Positions 28,360 to 41,100 of a stretch of 64,000 nt of DNA are shown in pieces. Origin of the DNA: Anthopleura xanthogrammica (taxonomy: Eukaryota; Cnidaria; Anthozoa; Actiniaria; Actiniidae); NCBI GenBank assembly GCA_964019055.1, contig OZ025211.1:2012135-2076134 (forward strand), written 5' to 3'. How positions within the stretch are numbered: position 1 is the stretch's first letter; each line of letters begins with the position of its first letter. The notes under the pieces were generated by a model. The model was not told where the DNA came from. It saw only the letters and a program-made list of their open reading frames with translations, and did not search any database. A program made the translations under genes and the position numbers.

Positions 28360-28759
28360 AATATTATTAGCCCTCTGGGGTTTTTAATGTAGTAATGTAG
28401 TTTCAATTTCAAGCTAGTAGGACCAGATAAACTTATTCGCAAAATAAGAGATAATATTTCAGATTAACCTGGTTTTAGAGAAGTACAGTACCATCTTTTT
28501 GGAATACTACTTGGGAAGACAACTGGATTTGATAGAGGGAAATGGCATTAAAACATGGTACATGTACTTCTTATACCTCAGGTCTTATGAATTGGATTTG
28601 AAGAACTCTAACAATGGAATACTTTGCATGTTTTTATAGCCTCAACAACTTCAGGACTGGTGTATGGGGTTTTGGCTTTTCTGTCAATCAAAAAACCTAC
28701 CCAGGACAATAATATTGTTTATTATATGAAATAGAGTGTGATATTGAGTGACATCAAAA

Positions 28760-28816
28760 TGATAGAATTGATATCCCCACTCCCACCAGTGGCCAGTGGG
28801 GATACGATTTATATCA
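28760..28816. mobile_element. Small palindrome (TATCCCCACT / AGTGGGGATA)
   Basis: GATATCCCCACT and AGTGGGGATA pair, and outer TGATAGAATT and AATTTATATCA-type sequence pairs partly. The inner CCACCAGTGG is also palindromic. Confidence 0.7.
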
Positions 28817-28906
28817 ACACTGGTGGTGTCAAATTTCGACTTTTTGCTCAGCAAGTCTCAAATTCTCCATTATTTTTCATTGAAGATTTCATATAATAAA
28901 CAGAAC

Positions 28907-29041
28907 ATTACATGGCCGCTTGGATATACAAATTTTATCTTCTCGTGCTGATATTATCTCTCACTCGTTCGCTGCGCTCACTCGTGAGAGATAACATCAA
29001 CACTCGAAGATAAAATTCGTATCTCCGCGCGACCATGTAAT
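28907..29041. mobile_element. Foldback MITE (~135 bp) centred on TCACTCGTTCGCTGCGCTCA
   Basis: ATTACATGGCCGC at the left and GCGACCATGTAAT at the right are inverted ends. ATTTTATCTTCTCGTG and CACTCGAAGATAAAAT continue the arms to a loop near 28,972. Confidence 0.9.
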
Positions 29042-31179
29042 ATCCTCTATATATTTGATTGTTGGGGGTCAAACTATAAGCAAACTTGCCTGGAGTTATC
29101 TGTGCTAAAGAAATATGAAGTACAACGTTTTCCCCATGCCTTGGGGGTTAGGCTGAATGGGAATAACTTTGTTTGGACTGATAAAAAAAGAACAACTAAT
29201 GCTACCTTGTAGTAGAGCAGCTGTGGTACTTTATACAATAAAAGCAAAATTTATTAGAGTATATTTTGAACTTTACCCAAAATTGTTTTCTTTAAACTTT
29301 TTTTGCCTCAAATTTAATTTATCATAAATTTTGAAATCCTTACACTTTGGAGTGTCCCTTGTAAATTGTAGCAATTTTGTTTTTTGCATTCTTTCATTTT
29401 TCTTTAAAATAATCTTATGTTTATCCTGCATTCCTTTAGTTGGCCTTAGCTTTTTGGCCTTATATTTTTTACTATTTGATTAAACAGGGTATTATATATT
29501 TTTTTGTTTAGTTTTTAATTGTATTTTTTTCATCAGTCCCATTTGAAATTTGAAGGTTTTTTTTGGATAGTGTAGCCAGAAAGTCATGAGAAAGATATTA
29601 TTTTTAAATGTTATTACTAGTCAGAAATATATTCCTCAAAATTATGGGATTAAGAGAAATTAAGAAATACTGCTTTTTTGTATCGTAAATCCTTAGTATG
29701 AAATGAAAATAAAAGGTGTGATAATTACTTGTTATTGTTGTTTTTGTTGTTTTATGGGGGGTGGGGAGAGCATGTTTCATTGTTATTGGTTAGCGATCCA
29801 TCTAATGTTGGCACTTATATACAATGAAATGAATGAAGAAATGTTAGGTATAAATGCACAAAAAATCAATAAGCCCCCCCCCCCCCCCCCCCCAAACGTG
29901 CCTGAAATAAATTAGTCCCCCAGGGGGCTTAATAGAAGAGTTATGGTACCAGTGTAAACCAGGTGGTCCCTTATAAGGATAAGGTGCTCACCTTGGAGCT
30001 CAACTCACTATAAGTGTCAAATTTCAGTAACAAGTCAATACCTCTTCTTGAGATCTTAATTTATTTTCTAAAAATGTACATCTAACATCTCATTTCTTAA
30101 TATGCAATTAGGAATGTAACAAATCAGAGCCTGGTGATTATAAATATATTAGTTCATTCCAAGTTTGGTGGTAAGGAATTCCTTCATACCACTATTTTTT
30201 TTCCCGGTCAAATGTAATCGAACTGATCAGGTGCTGCAATAATTTTAAGCATGGCAGTACTTATACAGGCATTTATTTATAATAATAACATGTGCTCCAT
30301 TGGAGAAAAGGACTTGTAAGTGAAGATGAGTGAAACAGGATGATAAAGTTAACTAGATGATGTCACCCCCACCCCCCACCCCCCTTAACAATTAACAAAT
30401 ATATTTATTCACAAGTTGTCCAAGCCCACAGAAGCAGATGTTGTATGGGCAAGGAAAAAACTACTCCAAGCCTAGGCATATTGTATTTTGACAAAACTAG
30501 GTCCTTTTTGATGAGAGAGATGAAACGATAAAAATTTCTGCATTTTAAAATGCAAAGTTCCAGCAACAAGATGTTGTCACCCATTTGGACAAACACCATT
30601 TGATGTTTCCATGTTTGACAATATCGAATTTAAATCAAATAGATGTTTGAAGGTTGGGCTTAACTTCATTTGGTTAAACTTGTTTCATCAACCTTGAAAA
30701 TTACCGAATTTTTTTTAAAACAAATTTAGGTTCTAAACATCAGTTGTAGATGGCACTGTTGGTTTGCACAAACCTATGATCATGAGGCAACACTTATAAA
30801 AAAATGTTCAGACTGGTTTCCATTCACCATTGTACAGAAAATGGTATCATCTTCCAAAAATATGTATGCAGATTTTTTCCAAATCTAAATGTGTGTTTTA
30901 ATGCTCGGACAGTGGTCTCTTTCTAATTAGGTTTATAGTAAACCTTTCAAGATAAGAAATTAGTGCAATAATGATTTATCCATGTATGTATAATCAATAC
31001 GTCTGATAATGAATATGCTATACAAAATTATCTACAACTACCTAATTTCAAATCGCTGCCATACAAAATACTTGCGCATCAAACCTTGGGAATCATTTTT
31101 GATTTAAAAACTGTTAGTAACGTACCAACAGCATGTGGAAAATATGCATAAGGGGATATTCTAATATATGCAATAGACA

Positions 31180-31512
31180 GGATCACGTGATCTTTTCCCG
31201 CCAAAAGAAAAATATATAAATTGGTCGAGAAAGAAACATTCTAAAAATAAAAGGCATTGTCAGAGTTATTTCCATGTTTCTGAGACCAGACAACTCCACG
31301 CACGGTACTTTTTCTCGTATTTTTGCTTCAAGTCTTCTGTCCATCCATAAAATTTCCAATGGTTGGATTCAGTACATTTTTGACGCAAGCAAAACCCTAA
31401 CGTCTAAACTGTGCAAATACATGAAAAACAGCTCGAACATTAATAGAAACGGCAAATTAATTTTCGTCTATTTTTTACATTGACAAAAAGGCGGGAAATC
31501 ATCACGTGATCC
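31180..31512. mobile_element. Inverted-repeat element (~330 bp)
   Basis: GGATCACGTGATCTTTTCCC then GCC at the left faces GGCGGGAAATCATCACGTGA then TCC at the right. A 69-codon frame inside has no recognisable domain. Confidence 0.75.
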
Positions 31513-32185
31513 AGTGTCCCGGCCTGTAACGTCTATGAATTACTTTCGTTACTTTACAAGGCATCTAGAACTGTCTCTGTTTACCATACTAAAATATTCA
31601 CTTAATGAATTCGAATCTCAAAGGTATAAACTCAATCTTAGAGTGATTCCATCTAAGCCATAAATTTTGCATGCGCAATTACAGACAACTCTCGTTCTAC
31701 AGCGGACAATCTCGGGACCAGATCACGTGGTGACCGTAATAGCGAGCGTCCGCAATAGCTAGAAATTCTTTGTCAGTATTTGTTGCCGGGAATTTTGCTA
31801 CTATCCGCAATAGCAGGGTGTCCGTATTTTCGTAGTCTCTTTAAGACGATTTTTAAATTTTTTTCAGAGGGGGTTAAATGGAATCACTCAAAGTACTTGC
31901 TGAAATTTTCAATGGTGAAAAATTACTGAATTTCGCATGCGTTATCTTTTTCCTGTATGATAATAAAATTATTGATTTTCAAAACTAAAAGTAATTTGTT
32001 TTTCATTTCATAAAATAATGTTAGTCGCATCGATCGACTTTCTCAATCTTTAATGATCGTTCTACGATATGTGTATGTCGGGATCCTGAATCTACATACG
32101 ATAGTCCAATCAATATCTGAGAATTTATACGTAATATATCTTGAATTTTTTTTAACAATTAGAGTGTGTTTTTACTGGCTCTTGA

Positions 32186-35100
32186 TTATAGTATATTACA
32201 TGTTGAACTCCGTGGCGGAGTTGATACTGAGCCATTCGACATGTGCTTCGAATGTGAATGGTTTTTCGAGCTTTCTTCGACGATCTTCGCAACTTTGACC
32301 ACCGCTTTAGCAGCAGCATCACTGTTACCGTCCACTACAGCCTGAGCAACTTCAGCTGCCGCAGCAGCCGCTTTCACTGCTTCAGGAGAATTGTCCGCTT
32401 TTGAAATATGCTGCGCCGTCGCTCCAGCGACAGCGGCTGCAACTGCACTAGCTGCCATGCGCTGGACCTGAGTCTCTTCGCTTTCTTCGGGCTCCACAAT
32501 GTCGGCTATGTGAGGCTTTGAGAATTTTAATATTTCAGCCGGTTTTTCTGGATCCTTGGATCTCTCGTGATTTATCAAGCTTGTCTTTCTTGTGTCTTCT
32601 TTATGATTCGGAGGCGAAGACTGTCGATGAAGATTTCCAAGGTTGTTTTCGTTTTGAATATGGAAGGTACTATCGGGGCTTACCGGAGGCTCCGGTGGGT
32701 GAATATCTCCTGTACCGTATAATATACCGTTACACTGCGTGACAAGTTTTGTTAATTGTCCTTGGTCGTATTGATGTGACAGCGCTTCACCACAACCCGC
32801 GTCAAAATCCAAACAGATTGCGTGACTTTTTAGTTTGGTTTCAAGCTCGTTGTCGACTGGCCAGCTGGTCTTGTCGAACAGTAACGCAATCACTGGCTTG
32901 TGATTCTCAAGAGCAAGATTGATGTCCTGCTGGGCACGTGACCATTTCAAGTAACTGAAAAAAACAAACAAAGTGATTCAATATTATGCTTATATTTTTA
33001 CGTATCCTTGGTGTTTCCATAGTGGAAAGATCTCATGATTATGGGAATAAGAGTGGTGTTAGTCGTACATGGTTGTTACAGGGCCCGATAAATTTTTAAA
33101 GGTTAGAAGGGAAGAGGAAAGGACAGAAGAGAAGAGAAGGTAAAAGAAGACAAAGAAAGGGAAAACAAGACAAGACAAGATAAGAGAAAGAAGAAAGGAA
33201 GGAAAGGAAGGGAAGAACAAAGGGAATAACAGCGAAAAACAAGAGAAGAAAAAAGAAAAGAACAGAACAGAAAAGAGAAAGAAGATCGACATCAAGGAAA
33301 CAACGAAACAAAGAACGGAATAAAAATAACAAAAGAAAGATGGCAAAGATGACAAGGACAAAAAATGACATAAATTCAATAAGAAACAATGTCAGAGACT
33401 GAAGTCCTATTGCTATCTTCACATCCTACGATATCCAAACATGTCCTTTACAAATTGAACACTAATGCGTGCTCCACGCCCGCCTCTGATTGGTGCAATC
33501 AAAAAAGGAGGGAAAAAATATGTCACGTTGTTGATCGCGAGCGTCTATACTGGCAAAACAATATTTGAAATGTCAGGTAGTAAAAAGTCTATGTATCAAG
33601 CTAAGTATCACACGTAGACGATGCTATCAATCACATCATACTGCAGAAAAAACATCGAGAAATGACCACACTACTTCCGTAATGACTCAAATAGTATGTA
33701 TAACAGTCCTTAAAGAACGATTTGCACAGCCATTTATTAAAATTCTCAATCACGATGAAATTATGATGTCCTAGTTTGACTCAAATACAAATAACTCGAT
33801 GTTGATCGAGAAAAGAAAGAATTGATTGAAAACTAATTACTCTGGCAATCTTAGATGATGGTTTATGAAAATAAAGTTCAAGCCCTTACGAGTGGCTAAG
33901 ACGCCACAAGTACAGCCGGAAACAGATCAGTCTGTTGCAGTTAAAGAGTTAAAAGCTTCAATGAATGAAATGTCTGGGCTTTCAATACATTTTTCATTGA
34001 GATTGGTGCTGCTAAAAGAGCAATGAAGGTCTTTGTAGGTTTTTTCAGCACTAAATATTTAAAGAAAGGTTTGTAAAATATAAATTACCTTAGTCTAAAG
34101 CAAAGAAAATTTCAGATAGTAATCCATCGGAGTATCCCACTAGATAAATAGCTGCTCAATATTTGTACCATAAGGAAAGTAGCGTTTTTATTCAGGGTAC
34201 TACTTCTCGTCGATCTGTTTATGGCGGGAAATGCTCACAAAATGAGGCCTTAAGTAACCAAATGAAGGTTATATTAAGAAACTAACTCTCTACTACTCTA
34301 TTAGCATGTCATGGACAAATTTGTAAACAAAACTGCATATTGTTTTCAAGACTTGCTTTTATTTGAAAGAATAAGGGATGGGATAGGAAAAGGCAGGCAC
34401 ATTGGATGTCAAATCCAAGAAGCATTACCGGCTGCAAACTATATATGGAATTTTATTTTTAGAGTTTTAGTAGCCTGTTTTCTAAAGGATTACATTTTCT
34501 CGTCTCTTATATAAACAAGTTGTATGGTAATTTTCGGATTTCTGCATATTAACAGCGCTTGAGATGAAAACTTTGTATTTGAAAACACATTCAATACTCG
34601 ATGAATATTATGACAACGAATGTAAATAAATTACAAACGATAACCAGAAGTTCTATAAAAAATACGTCTTTCTCATTTAAAACGTGAATATTACGAGTAA
34701 TACAATGTTAGATATTTTGAAATGGAAATATTACATTTAAATTTATTTTGGAAATTACGAATTGTGACCTGAACTGAAATTTTAATGTCGATAATAATTG
34801 ACCAAGATTTTAGAGTTGAATTCAAACAAGAGACCATGATGTCCTTCATGGTCTCTTGATTAAAAATATGAATGGCTTAGTGATTTTATCCTTTTTTGTA
34901 CTTATATTTTTAACTTTGTAACCGTAAGAGAGAATGGATTGAAATGATGTTTGGAAACAAATTTTAGTGGGTTTTTTCTTTCTTTCCTTTTTTACGAGAA
35001 TTAGTCTACTTTTATCTCTGCCTGAAGATTTAGTCTTTGCTTGCGGCAACATATATTTTTCTATCAGGAGCAACTAACTTAAAAAATTACAAAGAATTAC

Positions 35101-38100
35101 CGAATTGTAGTTTGGACTATCTGACGACTAATACTTAAGTCTGATTATTCATGTACTCTATAACTTTGATAAGCCAGCCCGAAAGAAAGGAAGCTGAAAA
35201 AGATAAATTCATAAAACTAAACAGTTATCATTATTTTGAGAAAAATAAAAAAATATTTTGCTATTCAGTGTTTGTTCCTTTATTTTTTTTAGTGATTTTA
35301 AGATGACGATTACCTTTTTGGAATCGAAAGGGACTCGGATATCTGATAAACATAATCCCGTTAGAGAAAAAAACGGCTCCACGATACTCGCATATCGATC
35401 GAGATTTTAAAATTAAAGAAAACTGGACTAGGAATTCAAGCTAGATTATGAATAATTATTACGTTGGTCGATATTTCGAATCTTCTTACACTTTTACGAA
35501 GAACTGTTAACACTTGTCTTCGATCATATACGACTTGGGTTTAATAAAACAGAGAAACTCTTGTGGAAAAACACACTGGAAAAAAATTCCCGATTTGTTT
35601 ACCTTAAGGTTGGTTTATCGATGCAATGTTTTCTCCTTTGACGATAAGTTCAATTCACAGCTTTCAAATTTCCTTGATATTTAGGTGAAACTCCTCATCG
35701 ACTTGTAGTCATGCTCGTTAAATATTCCAATTCGTTTGTTTATTATCTTGGATACAGCGCTTCAATGCCTGTTTCTATGTGACAATAAATCTTCGGCTGC
35801 GAAACAGCTGAAAACTAAGAATGACGTCATAAAGGAGGCGTGTCTCCTTATAAGTGATTGACAGTTCTCAAGGACATTAATTACGCTGATGACAACGCGC
35901 AATGAAAGCGCTTACAAGTTCAAATGACTTTAGCCAAGGAAGAGGAAATTGTGGGTAAAAAAAGAAAAGAAAACGAATTGAAAACCGTCAAAGAAAAATT
36001 TTAAAAAGCTTCCAGTGAATCGAATTCACATCTGGTAGCGCGCGGAGATTTAATTTCGCAATAAAGCTGTCGGGAAATTGTAGACTTTTCATAATTATTC
36101 ATGCGATAGGATAAAAACAAATACTTATTCTAGTGAGCAAAATTATTTTTTCAAGGAAACGGTATGCTGGAGAAAAAAAGGAAAACTCTTCAGTTGAAGA
36201 AACATCGGCAATTTTCGGATTACATATCAATGACGAAATATAAAAATTATGAATTGATTAATGAAATAGTAGGGAAATGAGAGAAACACTGAATCAAATG
36301 CAAAAAAAACACCATAAGCAAATATGAAATTAGTCACTGATGCACAACACAGCTAAAAAATAAGTATTTGGATGGAAAAAAGAAATACTGAATAGGAGAA
36401 TCATCTTAACTACAAACATCAACAACGCGATTACAACATCTCACAATCAAAAAAAAAATGTTTTTTTCGGGAAAAAACATGAAACTGCACTATTATTTTA
36501 ACGATGAGGCAAAATTATCTCCAAACGACGAGGATATACTACATAGAAACCTCTTATCTCTAACAAAACCCTTTTAATATGTTTGCAATTCCAAACTATG
36601 CGAGGATGATATGTGATTTGTGGCCGGGTATTTGCCATGGTTTTCGAGAAAACCCGTTAAACAGCATTATGGAATCTTGCACAGATGTTTCAGACATGTT
36701 AGCACAAAGATGATTTTGAATCCAAGAATAACAGTTTACTTAAAATACTGCTTGGAGATGACTTAAAGAAATATAATTAATGTCAAAATATTTTGGCAAA
36801 AGAAATTAAAAAGATTATGAATAAACACACAAAAAAATGGATTTTCAAAACTGACGAAAGGGCTATTTAATAGGATATTAGTTGGCCACTATTTTTTGCT
36901 AAAATTTGTACTATTAACAAAAGCAGCTAAAAAGGCCGAAGTTATATATTTGGCTTAAAAAAGCCTGTGTTCTCCTCTTTTTGGGGCTCGCTGTAAAACA
37001 CTTGTAAGGAGTAAGCATGGATGGCTTGAAGATTAGTTGGTTAATGTGCTGCAAGTTATGAAAGGCGCCGGTTACTGCTCTCCGGTTGCACGCTAAATTC
37101 CATTTCGATCTGTGAATTAGCCGTGCCCTGATTTATATCATATAATATAGAAGTCTAATATTGTTTATTTTATTGAGTTTTAAGAACTTAAGAAATTAAT
37201 CATTTGATCAGCACAGAGCCTGTTATCGATAAAATTCTGCACCGATTTTCGCCAACATATTTTAAGCATGATGAGATAACTCGAGAAGCATTCGACTAGG
37301 CTGCTAAAATGAAATAAGGCGAACCAAAAATGAGCTTGTTTACAATGACATATATATGCCATAAAGAACGCTACTGAAAATCTCGTAGGCATACATCTTC
37401 AAAACGCCTTGACACCGAAAACTATTATGTAAGCACAAATTTGACGTAAATTATCTGTCAATATTCTTACTGTTAACAAGAACCTCGTCTGCCACAGAAT
37501 GACGTCACTGAGTTGTGTGCAACAATATCAGAACTCTTCACTTTACAAAACCAATATTGGTAATCATTTAGAAAAAAAAAAGCTGAAACTGCTCAAAAAT
37601 TCTAAACTATTATCAGTATAGGATGTGAAAGCTCAAAGAAGAAGCCCCAAAAGAGTCAATTTTTTCATAATTTTCAAACGGCAATATTTTACAACGCTAA
37701 AAACCTAACTGGCGGACAAAATGTAAAAGAATATTAGTCAATGTCAAATTGATGGATGCAGGAAAAAAAATAAATCATATATTTGAAGGATTGAATATCC
37801 CTTGAAGTTATTTGGTGACTTTCAAATTTTCAATCTTGTTCATTTAATTCGAGCTCGCGTGGCGGCCATGTTGGTTTACGACCACGTCAAAACTAATTAA
37901 TTTTATGATACTGCATAAAATAATAAAGATGGGTCAATAGAATACCAAATCATTAGTTTATTCTATGTCCTAAACAAATATATTTAATAACATCAGTGCC
38001 TGAATCCATTAACTTCGGTATATTTTTTTAAGGACCACATGCCGCCATTTTGAAAATTGAAATCAGTTGTCGCAAGGCAGTCTGGGATACTTATTTTTCT

Positions 38101-41100
38101 AAAACCTTACAAAACCGACACGATTGTAAAACGTCTGCGCATGCTCGCGCGCAAATTATTCAATACGTCTTCCTGCTAATCGTAAAAATATGCAAATTTG
38201 ACTTTCAAAATCGCCTGACCAATGGACTTAAGGACTTTCATATTGTCTTTATTGATACAGTATCTTGGTCTCACAAAAGTTAGTGTACTCACGAATTTTT
38301 CTGTAGACTCGGAGCAGAAAACGAAGATTTATTTTCTCATTAAAACTCTTCTAAATTCTTGGAAGCGTGCTGAAAGGCACGCATGCGCAAACGTATTTTC
38401 TAATGTCTCCAAAACCTTCAATTTTTTTCCTACTTTTTCAACAGCAAGGTTTTGGTCATTGTGAACTTACTAAAATGGATTTACGGTGATTAAAACAAGA
38501 AAGGCTTCTTGGTTGATTATATATGAGTATGGAATAGCCTGATGAATTGGTCTGGCCTTGTGAAGTAATTCACGGCGTGTTATCAGACAGTCTAGTTATT
38601 ATCTGTATAATGCAAGCATCAGGGAGCGAGCACTTTGTAATAATTGAATATATAGGCATACTCTCAAGGGTCTCAGTGCATAACGAGCCGGGTTTTTATC
38701 TCTTGTTTTAAGTAAAAAGACAAATTCACGCTTGCATAAAACAAATTCCATTCGGCTGTGAAAACCCTGGCGGTGCTACTGAACATGTCGTGCAGTGCCG
38801 TGTCTGTGATGTTAGCGTGCCCCTAGAGATCTCGCACGCTACACAACATTTGATCATTCAATGTCATCAATTTCGTTCCCTGACGATACAAATTGTTCTT
38901 CCGTTTCGTAATCTTGCGAAATCTACTCTATATAACGTCATATACTACCACAGCCAGAATCACTGGCACACTTTCTTAGTTTGCTGAATGAATTAGAAAC
39001 TGTCCTGGCGGCCTTGTACGTAGTATGAGGCTAGAAAATTATGGATCACGGGCGAGTTTTGCCTCCTACGCAGAAGGTTTTTCCATGGTCGTCACGCAAC
39101 GTTTCTGATAACATCTGCGAGTTCTAGAGGCTAGGGCGAGTTAGGCACTGTAAAATCAATGTATCCTAGTTCCAGAGGCTATGCAGAAGTAATTTTGAGA
39201 TGTGATTTTGAGATGCGTAGCGGTGAGCTAGGTTCGTAGCAGCGAGAAAACCTGGCAGACTTTCTTGCTGCTTCGCAGATCAAACTTACGGCCTAGAATT
39301 ACGGTCAGAGAATCTTGAACCATGGTAATATATATTTCATTCATCCTACGCTTAGATCATTATCCCTTTATTAGCCCCCTGAGCCACTGACTGATGATCG
39401 ACGGAGGATTCTGGAGAGATTAGTTCCAGATAGAAAGGTCTTGCTTAAAATAATTGCCTCAGGGTTTATCATAATAAAAATTTAGTCAGGGAGGAATAAT
39501 TACTAGAATCACGACATCACTAAAAACAACAGCACATTACTAACAACACTCAACTGAGCAAGGAAATCAGTGGGAGTTGAGGACGGAGTTGAGTGATGTG
39601 TGTTGTAAATGTACTAGTGGTAGTGGTAGTGGTAGTGGTAGTGGTAGTGGTAGTGGTAGTGGTAGTGGTAGTGGTAGTGGTAGTGGTAGTGGTAGTGGTA
39701 GTGGTAGTGGTAGTGGTAGTGGTAGTGGTAGTGGTAGTGGTAGTGGTAGTGGTAGTGGTAGTGGTAGTGGTAGTGGTAGTGGTAGTGGTAGTGGTAGTGG
39801 TAGTGGTAGTGGTAGTGGTAGTGGTAGTGGTAGTGGTAGTGGTAGTGGTAGTGGTAGTGGTAGTGGTAGTGCATCCATGCTTACAGGCGAACTTCACAGA
39901 AGAGCCCCTTATAGAGAGTGATGGTTGTAAGATATATAAAATATATTAGCAACATCAAGGAAAACCGGGGGAGAGGGGAGGCCGGGGGAGACGTACGTGG
40001 AATTAACTGAGGCGAAAGCAGGTCAATTTGGAGAAATCATGCGTCTAACTCTATGAACCTCTATGTTATCAAACAACGATGACTAAACAACACATTAAAC
40101 TTGTTACTATGTTCGATTGTGTATTTTACGTCAATATAAAGTAGCTCAATCCATTTTCAATCATTTTTTTTTAGTAATTTTGATCCATTAGAATTCTACT
40201 CGACTGCGTTGCTTTGTCGACTTGCAAATAGGCTTACCACTGAGCAGTCTCAATAATTGCTCTGTTAAATCAGCTTCAAAGCCAAGAGACGAAAAGAGAC
40301 CATGGTTCTGGGGGTATTTTTTTTCCTTTTCACAGCGAGAAGCTAAATACGTGTTAAACTTGACAGTAACGTCATTGGGTTATGTAATTGCCCTATTCTC
40401 CGGCTCTGTTGTTCTATACACTCATTATGTTGTAGCTGATATTGTTCCTGGATTTACAAGAGCTAAATTTTATAATACAATAGAAACCTCTTTTAGTCAA
40501 TAAAATTCGAAGTTCGATGTTAGAAGAACTAGGTGGGGAAACAAACTAGAAAAAATACTAGAAAGAGTTACAATTGTAAAAAATGAGCAGAATGCATATG
40601 TACCCGCTGCTGAAACATGAGAGGCAAAACGTGCCAGGCGAAGACTGAGCAAAGATAAAATCAAAATTAGATATGGTGGAGATAAGGAGGTGGATACTTC
40701 AGTTATAATATTTTTGTGTTAAGACATGACTTATAATTTGAAAATAGGCAGTAATGATAGCAACAAAAATACCAAAAACTCAAACAAAATTGACGAAGTC
40801 ATAGACAATAATTAATGTCAATCAAGCAAAAAAGTCCTCCCTAACAACACGTAGTATCAACACAAATAAACATCCTAAGCAATTACTCGCAAATATTATC
40901 TGGAATAATTGCTTATGTTTTGCGTTTGTATTTTAAAGAATAAACAAACACCAAACAGAAATATTAATTTAGAATGTTCTCGGGAAAATACGCCAATACG
41001 TTGAGCCACATGTAATTGAAAGTACTGAATATATCAAAACGACTAATTCTATTCAGCTTTTGGCACATGAAACAGCTGGTTAAAACGCTTTGAAACATGT

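Larger units (their letters stand above)
28360..32185. other. Convergent intergenic region, SUCLG2 / LRR-Roc-COR-TIR gene
   Basis: No gene is supported between the two stop codons. AATAAA lies at 28,895 and 29,237, either of which could serve the SUCLG2 transcript. Three inverted-repeat elements and a 17-base C run (about 29,875-29,893) are present. The rest is AT-rich and I see nothing further in it. Confidence 0.6.

Noticed and set aside
31274..31483. 69-codon frame at 31.3 kb
   Set aside because: It lies entirely inside an inverted-repeat element and matches no family.
38790..38987. 65-codon frame with Cys and His spaced roughly like a zinc motif near a LINE 3' end
   Set aside because: The spacing is not canonical and there is no reverse-transcriptase context.
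39550..39949. Several 86-118-codon frames of Gly-Ser, Val, Thr, Leu-Pro or Tyr-His repeats
   Set aside because: All are readings of the TAGTGG microsatellite on either strand.
40222..40503. 93-codon frame with a hydrophobic stretch, preceded by a strong acceptor-like TTTTCCTTTTCACAG at about 40,321-40,335
   Set aside because: I could not assign a family, find a partner exon or see conserved motifs. A decayed membrane-protein fragment is possible but unsupported.
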